64,000 nucleotides of DNA. Source: Alphaproteobacteria bacterium (GTDB lineage: Bacteria; Pseudomonadota; Alphaproteobacteria; Sphingomonadales; Sphingomonadaceae). The translations under genes were made by a program, and so were the position numbers. The stretch lies in contig JAHJIJ010000030.1 of the NCBI GenBank assembly GCA_018823325.1, forward strand, positions 432,473 through 496,472. The letters run 5' to 3'. The first letter of the stretch is position 1, and every line of letters begins with the position of its first letter. The notes under the pieces are model-generated. The model made no database searches. It saw only the letters and a list, made by a program, of their open reading frames with translations, and was not told the DNA's origin. Below, piece after piece: positions 18,622-30,690 of this stretch.

Positions 18622-19132
18622 GGCTACCTCCATGGCTGACCGGCTCGACCTTGAACTGGACGGTCACTTTGCCCGCACGCGCAAAATCAAGCGTCACGGG
18701 GACCATCTCACCGCGCTTCAACGGCCGCTTGAGTCCCATGAACATGATGTGGAAGCTGCCGGGCTTAAGCGCGACCGAGCCGCCCGGTGGGATGGGCAGG
18801 CCATCCTTGAGCGGCCGCATCCGCATGATGCCACCTTCCATGCTCATGGTGTGGACCTCGACCCGCGCGGCAACGGGCGTGCTGCCGCCGACGAGGCGCT
18901 CGGCTGCGCGCCCTGCGTTGGTGATCGTCATGAAGCCGCCACCTGCCGACTGCCCCTGCGCGGTTTCCCGCGCCCAGGGATGATCGATGGTAAGCCCGCC
19001 GTTCTTGACGCTGTGAGCCAGCGTGGGCGCCGCCAACGCTCCGACAAGGAGTGCGGTGGCGACAAGGCGGATCGGTGCCCCGAACAAGGAGGCACGCGCG
19101 CCCCGAGCGGGGACGCTGTATAATCTCTGCAT
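18608..19132 (-). CDS. Periplasmic copper chaperone PCu(A)C
   Basis: A 174-residue exported protein. After a basic N-terminus and a hydrophobic signal (IRLVATALLVGALAAPTLA) comes the PCuAC domain, with the copper ligands His and Met in VEVHTMSMEGGIMRMRP and in KPGSFHIMFMGL, spaced as in the family H-M-x10-M-x21-H-x-M pattern. The His/Gly tail HGGSHGGH may bind extra metal. PCuAC cooperates with SCO to load CuA of cytochrome oxidase. It overlaps the SCO gene by 14 nt. Confidence 0.93.
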   Translation of the reverse strand: MQRLYSVPARGARASLFGAPIRLVATALLVGALAAPTLAHSVKNGGLTIDHPWARETAQGQSAGGGFMTITNAGRAAERLVGGSTPVAARVEVHTMSMEGGIMRMRPLKDGLPIPPGGSVALKPGSFHIMFMGLKRPLKRGEMVPVTLDFARAGKVTVQFKVEPVSHGGSHGGH

Positions 19133-19197
19133 TGGAATACTCCGACATGCCGCGCGTCGTGACGCGCCGGCAGGACCGACAAAATCAGCTCAGATTG

Positions 19198-19635
19198 TCA
19201 GGTGTGGGCCGGAGGGCCGCGCAAAGGCGGACGGAGATAGGTTTCATGCCGGGGCAGCCGCAGATCGGCCTTGAGAAGCGCGGCGGTGAAGACAAAGGCC
19301 AGCGCCGCTTCCAGCACAACCGGATCGGCGGCGGCCAGGGCCTGCGCGCCAAAACCGGCAAAGGCGCAGTGCTGATCCGACTGGGTTTGCGGTGCTTTCT
19401 GCTGACCCTGCCCCTCTACGGGAATGTGGATGGTCATGGGACCGGCGCCACTTGCGGAGCACAGTTCGACGCTGATCGTCTTGCCGCTGACCACCGGCAT
19501 GAAACCGGCAGGCATCAGCGCCTTGAACAGCAGCGCGAGGCCGAGCAGCGTAGCAGCCCAGCAGCGGTGCGAGTGAACAAGGCGGCGCATGTGCAACACG
19601 AGCGCGCTCCTAATCCCGGCCAGCGCGCTTGTCAC
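19198..19635 (-). CDS. DUF2946 family protein
   Basis: A 145-residue protein with one or two hydrophobic stretches and the family signatures ALMPAGFMPV, ISVELCSASG, MTIHIP, HCAFAG and YLRPPLRGPPA. DUF2946 proteins are regularly found at the head of copper-handling operons in sphingomonads and other proteobacteria; the biochemical role is unknown, and the His/Cys residues suggest metal contact. The start could be the internal Met at residue 16. It lies 66 bp upstream of the PCuAC gene on the same strand. Confidence 0.85.
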   Translation of the reverse strand: MTSALAGIRSALVLHMRRLVHSHRCWAATLLGLALLFKALMPAGFMPVVSGKTISVELCSASGAGPMTIHIPVEGQGQQKAPQTQSDQHCAFAGFGAQALAAADPVVLEAALAFVFTAALLKADLRLPRHETYLRPPLRGPPAHT

Positions 19636-19693
19636 TAGGGTGGATGGATATTCGGTTGGTTGGGAATGCCTGTGATCGTTTGCCAGCCACCCC

Positions 19694-19782
19694 CGTTCGG
19701 GCTGAGCTTGTCGAAGCCCTGTCCTTTTGTTCTGGGAGGCGAGGAAGAGAAGGACGGCCCTTCGACAGGCTCAGGGCGAACG
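19694..19782. repeat. Inverted pair of CGTTCGGGCTGAGCTTGTCG palindromes
   Basis: An arm reading CGTTCGGGCTGAGCTTGTCG at 19694 is followed by its near-complement, CTTCGACAGGCTCAGGGCGAACG, ending at 19782. This is the REP-type sequence also present at 52304-52387 and 53520-53608. It lies in the gap between the DUF2946 gene and the convergent end of the DUF445 gene region. Confidence 0.8.
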
Positions 19783-19889
19783 ACGTTTTGGGCTACGCCA
19801 GTTTCGGCGTCTTTTCGCTTCACCGGGGTTCGCGCGAGCCGACCGGGTATCTGCGAAAAGCTCACCCGAGCCAGGTCAGCGCGGCATTG

Positions 19890-21131
19890 TCAGAACAGAT
19901 ACCCAAGGCTGTGCAGCGTCAGTCCCACGAGGCCGCCGACCAGCGTGCCGTTAATGCGGATATACTGCAGATCGCGACCGACGGCGTTTTCGAGCCGTCC
20001 AGTGATCGTTCTGGCATCCCAGCTGCGCACCGTCTCGGAGACAAGCGAGACAATGCTGTCGCCATAGCGCGCCGCAGTGCCGACCGCGACGCGCCGGGCG
20101 AAGCGATTGACGACATGCTTGAGCGCCGGGTCATCCCGCAGCGTTTCGCCAAGCTGGCGCACGACCTCGCCCATGCGCCCGGCCAGCGCCGCCTGCGGAT
20201 CGCGCGCAGCGCGGAGCATGGCCTCGCGCGCGGCCTGCCAGATGCCATCGAGCCAGCGCTGCATGGCGGGATTGGCGATCATCTCGTCCCGGATGCGGTC
20301 AACCCGCGCCTGCATCTTCGGATCGTTCTGGAGATCCTCGGCCAGCGTCGCCAGCCCCTCCTCCACCTTGGTGCGCAAGCGATGCTCGGGATCGTCAGCC
20401 GCTTCCTGCAGCAGCTTGTCCAGCCCGTCGATGATCTTGTTGGCCAGCGTCTCGTCCAGCCCGGTGAAGCGCATGATCGTGCCCGAGCGCTCGTGAACGA
20501 TCTGGCGAATGAGATCGCGATTCGCTTCCAATGTCCGCGCGCCCCAGCGAATGAAGGCGTCCAGGACAGGCTGGTGACGCCCATCCTTCATGGCCGCCGC
20601 AAGCAATTGCCCCAGCAGCGGCGCGGCATTGAGCTGCCCGATGCGCTGGACAAGCACGCCCTTGAGCATGCCGCCCAAGCGCTCGTCATCGAGCGCTTCA
20701 AGAGAATCGGCGAGGAGGCGCGAGGCGCCGCGGCGCAAGCGACCGTCACCGGCGGCGGGAGCGGCAAGCACGCGGCCGGCAGCTCCGGCGATATCCAGCC
20801 GTCCCATGCGCCGGGCGACCACGACAGGGGTGAGGAAATTATCGCGCAGGAAGACCGCCAGCGTGTCGCCAATCCGATCCTTGTTGCGGGGAATGATTGC
20901 GGTGTGGGGGATAGGCAGGCCGAGGGGATGACGGAACAGGGCCGTCACGGCGAACCAGTCCGCCAGCCCTCCGACCATTGCCGCCTCGGCAAAGGCGCGC
21001 AGGAAGCCGATGGCGGGATGGACCTCCTCAAAACTGCGCGCCGTGAAATAGCTGATGGCCATGACGACCAGCAGCCCGGTCGCAATGATGCGCATCTGCC
21101 GCACGCCGCCATGCACGGGAACCTTGATCAT
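19890..21131 (-). CDS. DUF445 family membrane protein
   Basis: A 413-residue protein with an N-terminal helix (IIATGLLVVMAISYFTAR), the signature AEAAMVGGLADWFAVTALFRHPLG and IPHTAIIPRNKDRIGDTLAVF, a long helical middle, and a C-terminal glycine-rich membrane segment (IRINGTLVGGLVGLTLHSLG). DUF445/YjiN proteins sit in the inner membrane; their function is not established. It is downstream of the RND pump genes on the same strand with a gap of about 96 bp. Confidence 0.88.
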   Translation of the reverse strand: MIKVPVHGGVRQMRIIATGLLVVMAISYFTARSFEEVHPAIGFLRAFAEAAMVGGLADWFAVTALFRHPLGLPIPHTAIIPRNKDRIGDTLAVFLRDNFLTPVVVARRMGRLDIAGAAGRVLAAPAAGDGRLRRGASRLLADSLEALDDERLGGMLKGVLVQRIGQLNAAPLLGQLLAAAMKDGRHQPVLDAFIRWGARTLEANRDLIRQIVHERSGTIMRFTGLDETLANKIIDGLDKLLQEAADDPEHRLRTKVEEGLATLAEDLQNDPKMQARVDRIRDEMIANPAMQRWLDGIWQAAREAMLRAARDPQAALAGRMGEVVRQLGETLRDDPALKHVVNRFARRVAVGTAARYGDSIVSLVSETVRSWDARTITGRLENAVGRDLQYIRINGTLVGGLVGLTLHSLGYLF

Positions 21132-21227
21132 GCCACTTCTCTAGCCGAGTGCTGTCCTCTGGTCATCCCGGCTCCGCGCTGCATGATGTGACAAGTCACG
21201 CAGCAGCGAAGAGTTCCCGGATGACGC

Positions 21228-24200
21228 TTACTCAGCAGGCTGTGGCAACTCGCCTTTACCATCGTAAGTGAGAAGGCGGCGGCGCAGCCACGGCCCCATG
21301 CGCTTCTCGACACCATCGGCAAGGCTGAAGGCAGCCGGCACGATCGCAAGGGTCAGCAAGGTCGACAGGATGAGCCCGCCGATCACGGTGATGCCCATGG
21401 GCGAGCGCCAGGCGCCATCACCGGTGAGCGAGAGCGCTGTGGGCACCATGCCCGCCGTCATGGCCACCGTGGTCATGACGATCGGCTGGGCGCGTTTGTG
21501 GCCGGCTTCCATGATCGCCTCGAACTTCGGCACGCCCTTGTCCATCTCTTCCAGCGCGAAATCGATGAGCAGGATCGAGTTCTTGCCGACAATGCCGAGC
21601 AACATCAGCAGGCCGATATAGACAGGGAGAGACAACGGCTCGTTCATGACGAGCATCAGCAACAGCCCGCCCAACGGCGCCAGAGCCAGCGAGCACATGT
21701 TCACGAGCGGCGAGATGAAGCGTTTGTAGAGCAGCACCAGCACCGCAAAGACCAGCAACACGCCGGACGCCACGGCAATGATGAAGTTCTGGACCAGCTC
21801 CTGCTGCCAGCGATCACTGCCGACCGCCTGATTACTCACGCCCTGCGGCAGGTTCTGCATGGTCGGCAACTTGTTGATCGCCTCCATCACCGGCCCCTTG
21901 ACCGCGCCCTGCGCCAGATCCGCGCCCACGAAAATGCGGCGCTGCTGGGCATAACGCTGGATCGTCGTCGGTCCCGATCCGAAGGTGATCTCGGCAACCC
22001 GGCTGAGCGGCACAGAGCCGCCCGACGAGGTCGCGACGGGAAGGTTCTCGATGTTCGACAGATCACGCCGCGCCGATTCCGGCAGCATCACCCTGATGGG
22101 CACCTGTCGATCCGACAGGGAGAACTTTGCGCTGTTCTGATCGATCTCGCCCAGCGTGGCGATGCGGATCGTCTGGCTAAGCGCCGAGGTCGTGACGCCA
22201 AGCTGCGCGGCAAGGTCCAGTCGCGGGCGAATGATCAGCTCGGGTCGCTGCATGTCGGCATTGACGCGTGGCGCAACGACACCGGGAAGGCTCTTCATTT
22301 CCTCCGCGACCTTCGCCGCCGTTTCCTCGAGCAGCGCGGGGTCAGACCCGGACAGCATGACAGAAATGTCACGCCCCGTGCCGAAGCCACCCTGCTGCGA
22401 GGCAAACGATACGCGCGCATCTGGAATCTCGGCCAGACGCGGCGCCAGATCGCGCTCGAACTCGATGCTCGTACGCTTGCGGTCCTTCTTCAGCGTGATG
22501 AAGATGCGGGCGTTGCCTTCCCCGACATTGGCCATCGCCGTGTCGACTTCCGGCTGCGTATTCAACAAGGCCGTGACCTGATCGGCAATGGCTTCGCTCT
22601 GCCGGAGCGTTGTGCCAGGCACGGCCTCTATGTTGATACGGCTGAAGTCCTGATCGGCATTCGGCTCGAACTGCTGGGGCATCGTGGCCAGCAGGACGAC
22701 GGTGAGTGCGAAAGCGGCTGCACCGAAGCCCATCATCCAGACGCGGTGATCGAGGAATCGCGCTCTGATGCGGCGGCCCAGACCGCCGCCGCGGGCATGA
22801 GCCTTCGCCTTGCGGTCATCGAGCGCCCAGGCCAGCAGACCCATATAGCGGTCCATCAGCCAGCCCTCGCCGTGTTTTTCCTCACCGTGATGCTCGAGGA
22901 AATAGGCAGCGACGAGCGGCGTGATCATGCGGGCCACAGCAAGACTGATGAGCACGGCAATGACGACGGTGAAGCCGAAATTCTTGAAGAACTGCCCCGT
23001 AATGCCGGGCATAAGTGCCACTGGCAGGAAGACGGCGACGATCGACATCGTCGTCGCCACGACAGCAAGGCCGATCTCGTCCGCTGCGTCGATGGAGGCC
23101 TGATAGGCCGTCTTGCCCATGCGCATGTGCCGCACGATGTTCTCGATCTCCACGATCGCGTCATCAACGAGCACGCCTGCCACTAGGCCAAGCGCCAGCA
23201 GCGACAGGGAGTTCAGATTGAACCCCATCAGCTCCATGAAATAGAAGGTCGGGATCGCGGAGAGCGGAATGGCAATCGCGCTGATGACCGTCGCGCGCCA
23301 GTCCCGCAGGAAGATGAACACCACGATGACAGCCAGCACCGCACCCTCGATGAGTGCGTGCATGGAGCTGCTGTACTGACTCTTGGTGTAGTTCACGCTG
23401 TTGAAGCGCTGGTAGAAACGCACGCCGGGATTCTCGGCCTCAAGCTGATCGAGAATTTCAATGGTGTCATTGAAGACATTGACGTCCGACGCGCCCTTGG
23501 CGCGCTCGATGGAAAAGTTCACGACCTGCTTGCCGCCAACCTTCGCGAGACGCTTCTGCTCCCCGTAGCCGTCCGTCACGCTCGCAATGTCAGACAGCAA
23601 GATCGTGCGGCCATTACCCAACGAGATCTGTGTCTGCCCCAAGGCATAGGCATCCTCGGCATTGCCCAGCACGCGGACGGACTGTCGCGAACCAGCGATT
23701 TCAGCCTGTCCACCCGCCGCATTCACGTTCACCTGGCGCAGCGCCTGGTTGACCTGGGAAGCCGTCACACCGAGCGATTGCATCTTGGATGGATCGAGCG
23801 TGACACGGATCTCGCGGTCGACGCCGCCGCCGCGCCCAACGCGGGCCATGCCCTCAATTCCCAGCAGGCGCTTGGCCACCGTGTCATCGACGAACCAGCT
23901 CAACTGCTCGATCGTCATGTCCGAGGCCTGGACAGAGAAATAGGCGATCTCGCCACCGCCGACTTCGACCTTCTGGACGAAGGGCTCGAGAATACCGTCC
24001 GGCAGATCGCTGCGGATCTGGTCGACGGCGTTCTTCACTTCCTGCGTGGCGACATTCGAATCCACGCCGATCTGGAATTGAACGAAAGTTTCGCTCGATC
24101 CCTCGCGCGCGGTCGACTGGATTTCATCAACGCCGTTGATCGACCGGACCGCCGCTTCCACCCGCTGGGTGATCTGCGTTTCGATTTCCGTCGGTGCAGC

Positions 24201-24368
24201 GCCGGGCTGGCTGATCGTGACATTGACGGCCGGAAAATCGATGTCGGGATTGTCGACGACGGCCATGCGGCTGAACGAGAGAATTCCCGCCAGCAGCAGG
24301 CCGATGAAGAGCACGATCGGCGGCACCGGATTGCGGATGCTCCAGGCCGATATGTTTCGAAGACTCAT
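21228..24368 (-). CDS. RND family efflux permease (AcrB/MdtB-like)
   Basis: A 1046-residue inner-membrane proton antiporter. The N-terminus [20 protein letters not shown] leads into TM1, followed by the large periplasmic porter domain. The proton-relay acidic residues are in TM4 ([19 protein letters not shown]), and the second half repeats the fold, with [14 protein letters not shown] near the end. The length is standard for the hydrophobe/amphiphile efflux subfamily. It lies 85 bp downstream of its adaptor gene. No outer-membrane TolC-type gene follows, so the channel is probably shared or encoded elsewhere. The substrate is unknown. Confidence 0.95.
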   Translation of the reverse strand: MSLRNISAWSIRNPVPPIVLFIGLLLAGILSFSRMAVVDNPDIDFPAVNVTISQPGAAPTEIETQITQRVEAAVRSINGVDEIQSTAREGSSETFVQFQIGVDSNVATQEVKNAVDQIRSDLPDGILEPFVQKVEVGGGEIAYFSVQASDMTIEQLSWFVDDTVAKRLLGIEGMARVGRGGGVDREIRVTLDPSKMQSLGVTASQVNQALRQVNVNAAGGQAEIAGSRQSVRVLGNAEDAYALGQTQISLGNGRTILLSDIASVTDGYGEQKRLAKVGGKQVVNFSIERAKGASDVNVFNDTIEILDQLEAENPGVRFYQRFNSVNYTKSQYSSSMHALIEGAVLAVIVVFIFLRDWRATVISAIAIPLSAIPTFYFMELMGFNLNSLSLLALGLVAGVLVDDAIVEIENIVRHMRMGKTAYQASIDAADEIGLAVVATTMSIVAVFLPVALMPGITGQFFKNFGFTVVIAVLISLAVARMITPLVAAYFLEHHGEEKHGEGWLMDRYMGLLAWALDDRKAKAHARGGGLGRRIRARFLDHRVWMMGFGAAAFALTVVLLATMPQQFEPNADQDFSRINIEAVPGTTLRQSEAIADQVTALLNTQPEVDTAMANVGEGNARIFITLKKDRKRTSIEFERDLAPRLAEIPDARVSFASQQGGFGTGRDISVMLSGSDPALLEETAAKVAEEMKSLPGVVAPRVNADMQRPELIIRPRLDLAAQLGVTTSALSQTIRIATLGEIDQNSAKFSLSDRQVPIRVMLPESARRDLSNIENLPVATSSGGSVPLSRVAEITFGSGPTTIQRYAQQRRIFVGADLAQGAVKGPVMEAINKLPTMQNLPQGVSNQAVGSDRWQQELVQNFIIAVASGVLLVFAVLVLLYKRFISPLVNMCSLALAPLGGLLLMLVMNEPLSLPVYIGLLMLLGIVGKNSILLIDFALEEMDKGVPKFEAIMEAGHKRAQPIVMTTVAMTAGMVPTALSLTGDGAWRSPMGITVIGGLILSTLLTLAIVPAAFSLADGVEKRMGPWLRRRLLTYDGKGELPQPAE

Positions 24369-24453
24369 CTCGTCCGTCCTGCCAATCTAGCGTGTGGCCA
24401 ATCTAGCCTTGTCGGGCGCCACATCGAGCGGCGCCCTTGTCAGGCGCCGCCGG

Positions 24454-25650
24454 TCAGCCGCCAGCTCTTCCATCGGTTGCGCTCTTCGCGAGCCTGGGCT
24501 TCACTGTCTCGCCCGGGCTCAAGAATCCGCCGGCGTAGAGAACCACCCGCTCCGAGCCAGTGAGTCCCTGCGTAACGGCGATGCCCCGGGAGGTCACGGC
24601 ACCCGTCTTCACATTACGGCGCTCGACCTTATCGTCCTTGCCGACAACATAAACATAGCTGCCCTGCTGATCGCTCTGGATAGCCGATTCAGGGAGCAAT
24701 GCGGCAGAAAGCCGTTCCATCGCGATTTCGGCATTCGCAAAGCCACCGGGCCGAAGCCCGGGGTTATAGGGAATGGCAATCCGGACAATACCCTGGCGCG
24801 ACGACTGGTCGATCACCGGTGCAACCTGCCACACGCGCCCCTCAAAACTCTGGGTCATGCCGACCGGCGTGATCTGTGCGACCGCACCCTCGGAGAGCGA
24901 AGCCAGCTCATCTTCGGACAGCAACGCCTGCATTTCCATCTCGCCGTCGCGGGCAATGCGGAACAAAACCCCGCTGCCTCCGGAAACGACCTGGCCCGGC
25001 TCTACGGAGCGGGTCAGGACAAGCCCCGCAGCGGGTGCGCGAATATCGAGGCGCCCGACCTGAGCACGCATCTGGTTGAGTTGTGCCACGGCAACATTGA
25101 CCCGAGCGACGGCAGCATCGCGGGTGGCCGTCTTCTGATCGATGTCGGCGCGCGAGACGAAGCCATCGTCCAGCAGAGCCAGCGCGCGATCCAGATTATT
25201 CTGGGCAAGCTTGGCATCGGCCCGCGCAACCTGCACGGAAGCTTCCAGCTGCGCGATCTGCTGCGTCTGCACCGACCGCTCGATGGTTGCGAGAATCTGA
25301 TTCGCGCTAACCCAGTCGCCGGGCTGGACATGGACAGCGACGACACGACCACCTTCCCCGACGACGCCCACCGGCATATCTACACGCGCGGCGAGGGAGC
25401 CGGTGGCGTTGGCCGTGCGCGTGACCATTTCCTGCTCGGGAACGGCGACGGTGACGAGCGCGACCTGGCTGACCTCCTCGCCCTGATCGGCCACGCCGAA
25501 AATGAAGCGATAGGCCAACACACCGGCAATCGTGATCAGCACAAGGGCGCCAACGATCAGCAGCAGGCGGCGACGCTTCTGCCGGCTCTCGAGTTCAGCC
25601 TCTTCATCCGCGGGGGACAGGCCGTATTTCATGTTCGCTTCATAGTTCAT
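24454..25650 (-). CDS. RND periplasmic adaptor (membrane fusion protein)
   Basis: A 398-residue adaptor. A short cytoplasmic N-terminus precedes one membrane helix (RRRLLLIVGALVLITIAGVL), then come the split lipoyl domain (VVAVHVQPGDWVSANQILAT and APAAGLVLTRSVEPGQVVSG), an alpha-helical hairpin (QLEASVQVARADAKLAQNNL) and beta-barrel domains. It links the RND permease downstream with an outer-membrane channel. The two genes form an operon with a promoter proposed at 25686-25714. The protein is anchored by a helix rather than by a lipid. Confidence 0.93.
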   Translation of the reverse strand: MNYEANMKYGLSPADEEAELESRQKRRRLLLIVGALVLITIAGVLAYRFIFGVADQGEEVSQVALVTVAVPEQEMVTRTANATGSLAARVDMPVGVVGEGGRVVAVHVQPGDWVSANQILATIERSVQTQQIAQLEASVQVARADAKLAQNNLDRALALLDDGFVSRADIDQKTATRDAAVARVNVAVAQLNQMRAQVGRLDIRAPAAGLVLTRSVEPGQVVSGGSGVLFRIARDGEMEMQALLSEDELASLSEGAVAQITPVGMTQSFEGRVWQVAPVIDQSSRQGIVRIAIPYNPGLRPGGFANAEIAMERLSAALLPESAIQSDQQGSYVYVVGKDDKVERRNVKTGAVTSRGIAVTQGLTGSERVVLYAGGFLSPGETVKPRLAKSATDGRAGG

Positions 25651-25685
25651 GAGTTTCGCCGCCTAGGCGCCCCTTAGCTCGAACT

Positions 25686-25714
25686 GTATTACATGAATAA
25701 GTCACTATCGACAA
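25686..25714 (-). promoter_or_regulatory. Promoter candidate for the RND efflux operon
   Basis: On the minus strand TTGTCG (25714-25709) and TAATAC (25691-25686) are spaced by 17 bp, about 35 bp before the adaptor start codon. A second TATAAT (25725-25720) with TTGCGA lies just upstream but with only 15 bp spacing. The AT-rich spacer around TTATTCATGTAA could be an operator, but no regulator gene is adjacent. Confidence 0.45.
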
Positions 25715-26163
25715 GCCGGATTATACCGACCTTTTCGCAGTCGCAACACCATGCCGTCGTTCACGCCTGCATTGCAGAGACAGATGCCTTGCAAAGCAAA
25801 GCATATGAACAGAGCATGAAGACGAACGTGCTGACCCAAAATACCGCCTGCCATAGGCAAACGACATCAGCGCGAGCGCTTGTAGACTTCGTCAATTTAC
25901 TGTCAAACAAATTTGCGTGGCTTGCACCAGCGGACATGTAGCCGACCGAGGCGACTACATCTCATCATCCTCGACAGCCTGATTGGCTTTTCTTTTCCTG
26001 CGCTTGAGCCAAAATCGGTCATTGCGTCCGATACAGGCTCCTGCCAGATTGCGACCGGGACCGGAAGGGGACAGAGCTTGACCGACGGACGAACGTTGCT
26101 CACCGCAATCCCTGTCGCGCTTCGCGGTGCGCCATACGTCGCGGTCTACCGGACCCCCCATCC
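25715..26163. other. Intergenic region, nothing identified
   Basis: About 450 bp between the efflux operon and the nucleotide-transporter-like gene. It is less GC-rich than its neighbours and contains no reading frame with credible composition, no tRNA and no strong terminator. A short minus-strand frame ending in basic residues at 25955 was judged spurious. Confidence 0.4.
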
Positions 26164-27459
26164 ATGAGCGCCGGGGCGCCTGCCGCTGACGGCTTTCTCG
26201 CCCGCCTGATTGTCGCCGAACGGCGGGAAATCCCCGCAGTAATCGGTGGGTTCCTGCTCTTCTTCCTGCTCTTTTCCTCCTATTTCATGCTGCGCCCGGT
26301 GCGGGAGACGTTTGGCATTGCGGGCGGCGTGGACAATCTGCAGTGGCTGTTCACCGGGACGTTCCTTGCCACGCTGGTCGTCGTGCCGCTTTATGGCGCC
26401 ATCGCAACGCGCGTGCCGCGCCGCACCCTGCTCCCGATCCTCTACACAATCTGCGCCGCAGTCATGGCCGGCTTCGCGACCAGCCTGCTGGTTGACCCCG
26501 ACAATGTCTGGGTGGCGCGCGCCTTTTATATCTGGCTCTCGGTGATGAACCTCTTTGTCATCTCCATTGCCTGGAGCCTGATGGCGGACCTGTTCTCGCC
26601 CGATCAGGGCCATCGCCTCTTTGGCCAGATCGCGGCCGGCGCGAGCCTGGGCGGGCTGGTCGGGCCGGTGCTTTCCGGTGTGCTGGTCGGCACGCTGGGC
26701 GAGGCGGGCCTGCTCTACCTCTCCACCGTGCTGCTGCTCTCCACGCTGGTCTGCGCGCGCTACCTGATGGGCTGGCGCGACCAGCAGGGCGACATGACGC
26801 CCGCCGCTGCCGCCAGCAACCGCTTGCGCATCGGCGGGTCGGCCTGGGCGGGGCTGACGCTCATCCTGCGCTCACCCTTCCTCCTCGCCATCGCTTTGTT
26901 CGTGGTGTTCATCGCCACCGCCAACACCTTCCTGTATTTCGAGCAGGCGCGGATCGTGGCCGAAACGTTCACCGATCGCACCGAGCAAACCCGCGTCTTC
27001 GCTTCCATTGATGCGTTGGTACAGTCGCTCACCATTCTCGTGCAGATTTTCTTCACCGGGCGACTCGCAAGGCGGCTGGGCGTCTCGGTGCTGCTCGTCG
27101 CCGTGCCTGTGATCATGATGTTCGGCTTCGGCCTCTTGTCACTCGCGGCGACCTTCCCGATTCTCGCCTTCGTGATGATCGTACGGCGCGTGGGCGAATA
27201 TGCGCTGGTGCGGCCGGGCCGCGAGATGCTGTTCACGGCGGTCGATCAGCAGACCAAGTACAAGGCCAAGAACGTCATCGACACCTTCGTCTATCGCGGC
27301 GGCGATGCGCTGGCGGGCTGGGCCTATACCGGGATCGTTGCGATTGCCTCGACCGGCGCGGTGGCCATAGCCGGGGGGATCATCGCAGGTCTGTGGGCGC
27401 TGCTTGGCTTGGCCATCGGGCGCAAGCATGACCGGATGACCAAGGGACCGACCGGCTGA
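26164..27459 (+). CDS. NTP/NDP exchange transporter-like membrane protein (MFS-related)
   Basis: A 431-residue protein with about 12 predicted helices. The start region (RLIVAERREIPAVIGGFLLF) and the motifs YFMLRPVRETFGIAGG and SLMADLFSPDQGHRLFGQIA, together with RPGREMLFTAVDQQTKYKAKNVIDTFVYRGGD (read in two parts), are typical of the Tlc-type ATP/ADP translocase-like family in free-living proteobacteria. In obligate intracellular bacteria these proteins exchange nucleotides; in free-living species the substrate is unknown. The gene stands alone, with one composite element in its downstream gap. Confidence 0.85.
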   Translation: MSAGAPAADGFLARLIVAERREIPAVIGGFLLFFLLFSSYFMLRPVRETFGIAGGVDNLQWLFTGTFLATLVVVPLYGAIATRVPRRTLLPILYTICAAVMAGFATSLLVDPDNVWVARAFYIWLSVMNLFVISIAWSLMADLFSPDQGHRLFGQIAAGASLGGLVGPVLSGVLVGTLGEAGLLYLSTVLLLSTLVCARYLMGWRDQQGDMTPAAAASNRLRIGGSAWAGLTLILRSPFLLAIALFVVFIATANTFLYFEQARIVAETFTDRTEQTRVFASIDALVQSLTILVQIFFTGRLARRLGVSVLLVAVPVIMMFGFGLLSLAATFPILAFVMIVRRVGEYALVRPGREMLFTAVDQQTKYKAKNVIDTFVYRGGDALAGWAYTGIVAIASTGAVAIAGGIIAGLWALLGLAIGRKHDRMTKGPTG

Positions 27460-27620
27460 GATGGAGCTGGCCTTGGGCAGCGCTAGATTTTCCCCATCTG
27501 CCTCACGACGATGCGATCTTTACCTTCCCGGCGAGTGCGCCATGGTCAGGCGGCTGCCAGCGCATCGACGTGGCTGTGCACGAGTCCGGGACGACAGCGC
27601 GAGAACGGGTACCACGATGC

Positions 27621-27747
27621 CCGAAAGTTACGAAGGTTACAGGGTAGATCAATTTATTCTGCTTCTCGTGGGACGCCAGCCATGAGAAAGATTCGTTCCG
27701 CGCACGAAGCGGGCATGATCTGCCATGGGATGATAGCTGTAGGACAG
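27621..27747 (+). repeat. Three-box composite element, copy 2
   Basis: Box A at 27621-27656 matches the 36-nt sequence of copies 1 and 3 at 31 positions, box B ATGAGAAAGA is at 27682-27691 and box C CTGTAGGACAG at 27737-27747. Unlike the other two copies, no hairpin with a T tract is seen between A and B. The copy is preceded by the transporter-like gene and followed by the membrane protein gene at 27898, both on the plus strand. Confidence 0.72.
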
Positions 27748-27897
27748 ACTTTTTGGCTCGACCATTCTCAGGCGGTGCGCCGTACGATCTTCGCCAGTTC
27801 ACGATTCCGACGCGCGTTGATCATATCGACGATGACAGGCTAGAAGCTTTCTCAACCGCAATTTGCGGCAGCGCAGCCAGTCGATAATGAGGTATTT

Positions 27898-28302
27898 ATG
27901 CGATCTAACGGGCTTGCTGGATTAATCCTGATCTTTTTAGGACTTGGGCTTTTTCTCTTTTTCCTTTTTGGATGGCCTGCTTACAACGTCTATCGTCAGG
28001 AACAAGCTGGCCGGGCTGCACTTGCTGAAGCTCAGTCGTCCCGGCAGATTGCGGTCCTTGAAGCCCGTGCGAAATTAGAGAGTGCAAAGATGTTGGCGGA
28101 TGCTGAGGTCCTCCGCGCGGAAGGCGCAGCTCGCGCAAACCATATTCTTCAGAACAGCCTCGGAGGACCAGACGGTTACTTGCGCTACCTTCAGGTCCAA
28201 GCAATTGATGCGAAAGAAGCCAGTCTTATTTACGTCCCCACTGAGGGTGGCTTACCGCTCCTGGAAAGCCGACGCCTTTCGCGAGGCAATCCAGAAAATT
28301 AG
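27898..28302 (+). CDS. Hypothetical membrane protein with a band-7-like tail
   Basis: A 134-residue protein with one strong N-terminal helix (LAGLILIFLGLGLFLFFLFG) and a helical segment rich in Ala, Glu, Lys and Arg (AVLEARAKLESAKMLADAEV, EGAARANHILQNSLGG). It ends with YVPTEGGLPLLESRR, which resembles the C-terminal tail of SPFH/stomatin-type proteins without the SPFH domain. The codon use is less GC-biased than in its neighbours. It could be a remnant of a larger protein or a small membrane protein of recent origin. Confidence 0.6.
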   Translation: MRSNGLAGLILIFLGLGLFLFFLFGWPAYNVYRQEQAGRAALAEAQSSRQIAVLEARAKLESAKMLADAEVLRAEGAARANHILQNSLGGPDGYLRYLQVQAIDAKEASLIYVPTEGGLPLLESRRLSRGNPEN

Positions 28303-28310
28303 CGTTACGC

Positions 28311-30506
<2,196 letters not shown>

Positions 30507-30690
30507 GAGCGGGAATATGGAGCGGAAGGTGGCGCGCGGCAATGGGGTGATCAGAACAAAGCAGGATCAGACGCCTCCCATATCCGAGGACAACCAAAAG
30601 CCGTTGCCTTCCATGCCGATGTTTCGCATGACAACGGCCAGACCCGAGGACGGGCAATGGTCGCATCGTTCGACAACAGAGGATTCCCCC

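Noticed and set aside
25955..26161. Minus-strand frame ending in NDRFWLKRRKRKANQAVEDDEM-type residues
   Set aside because: Short, no family, no ribosome-binding site and opposite to the start region of the transporter-like gene.
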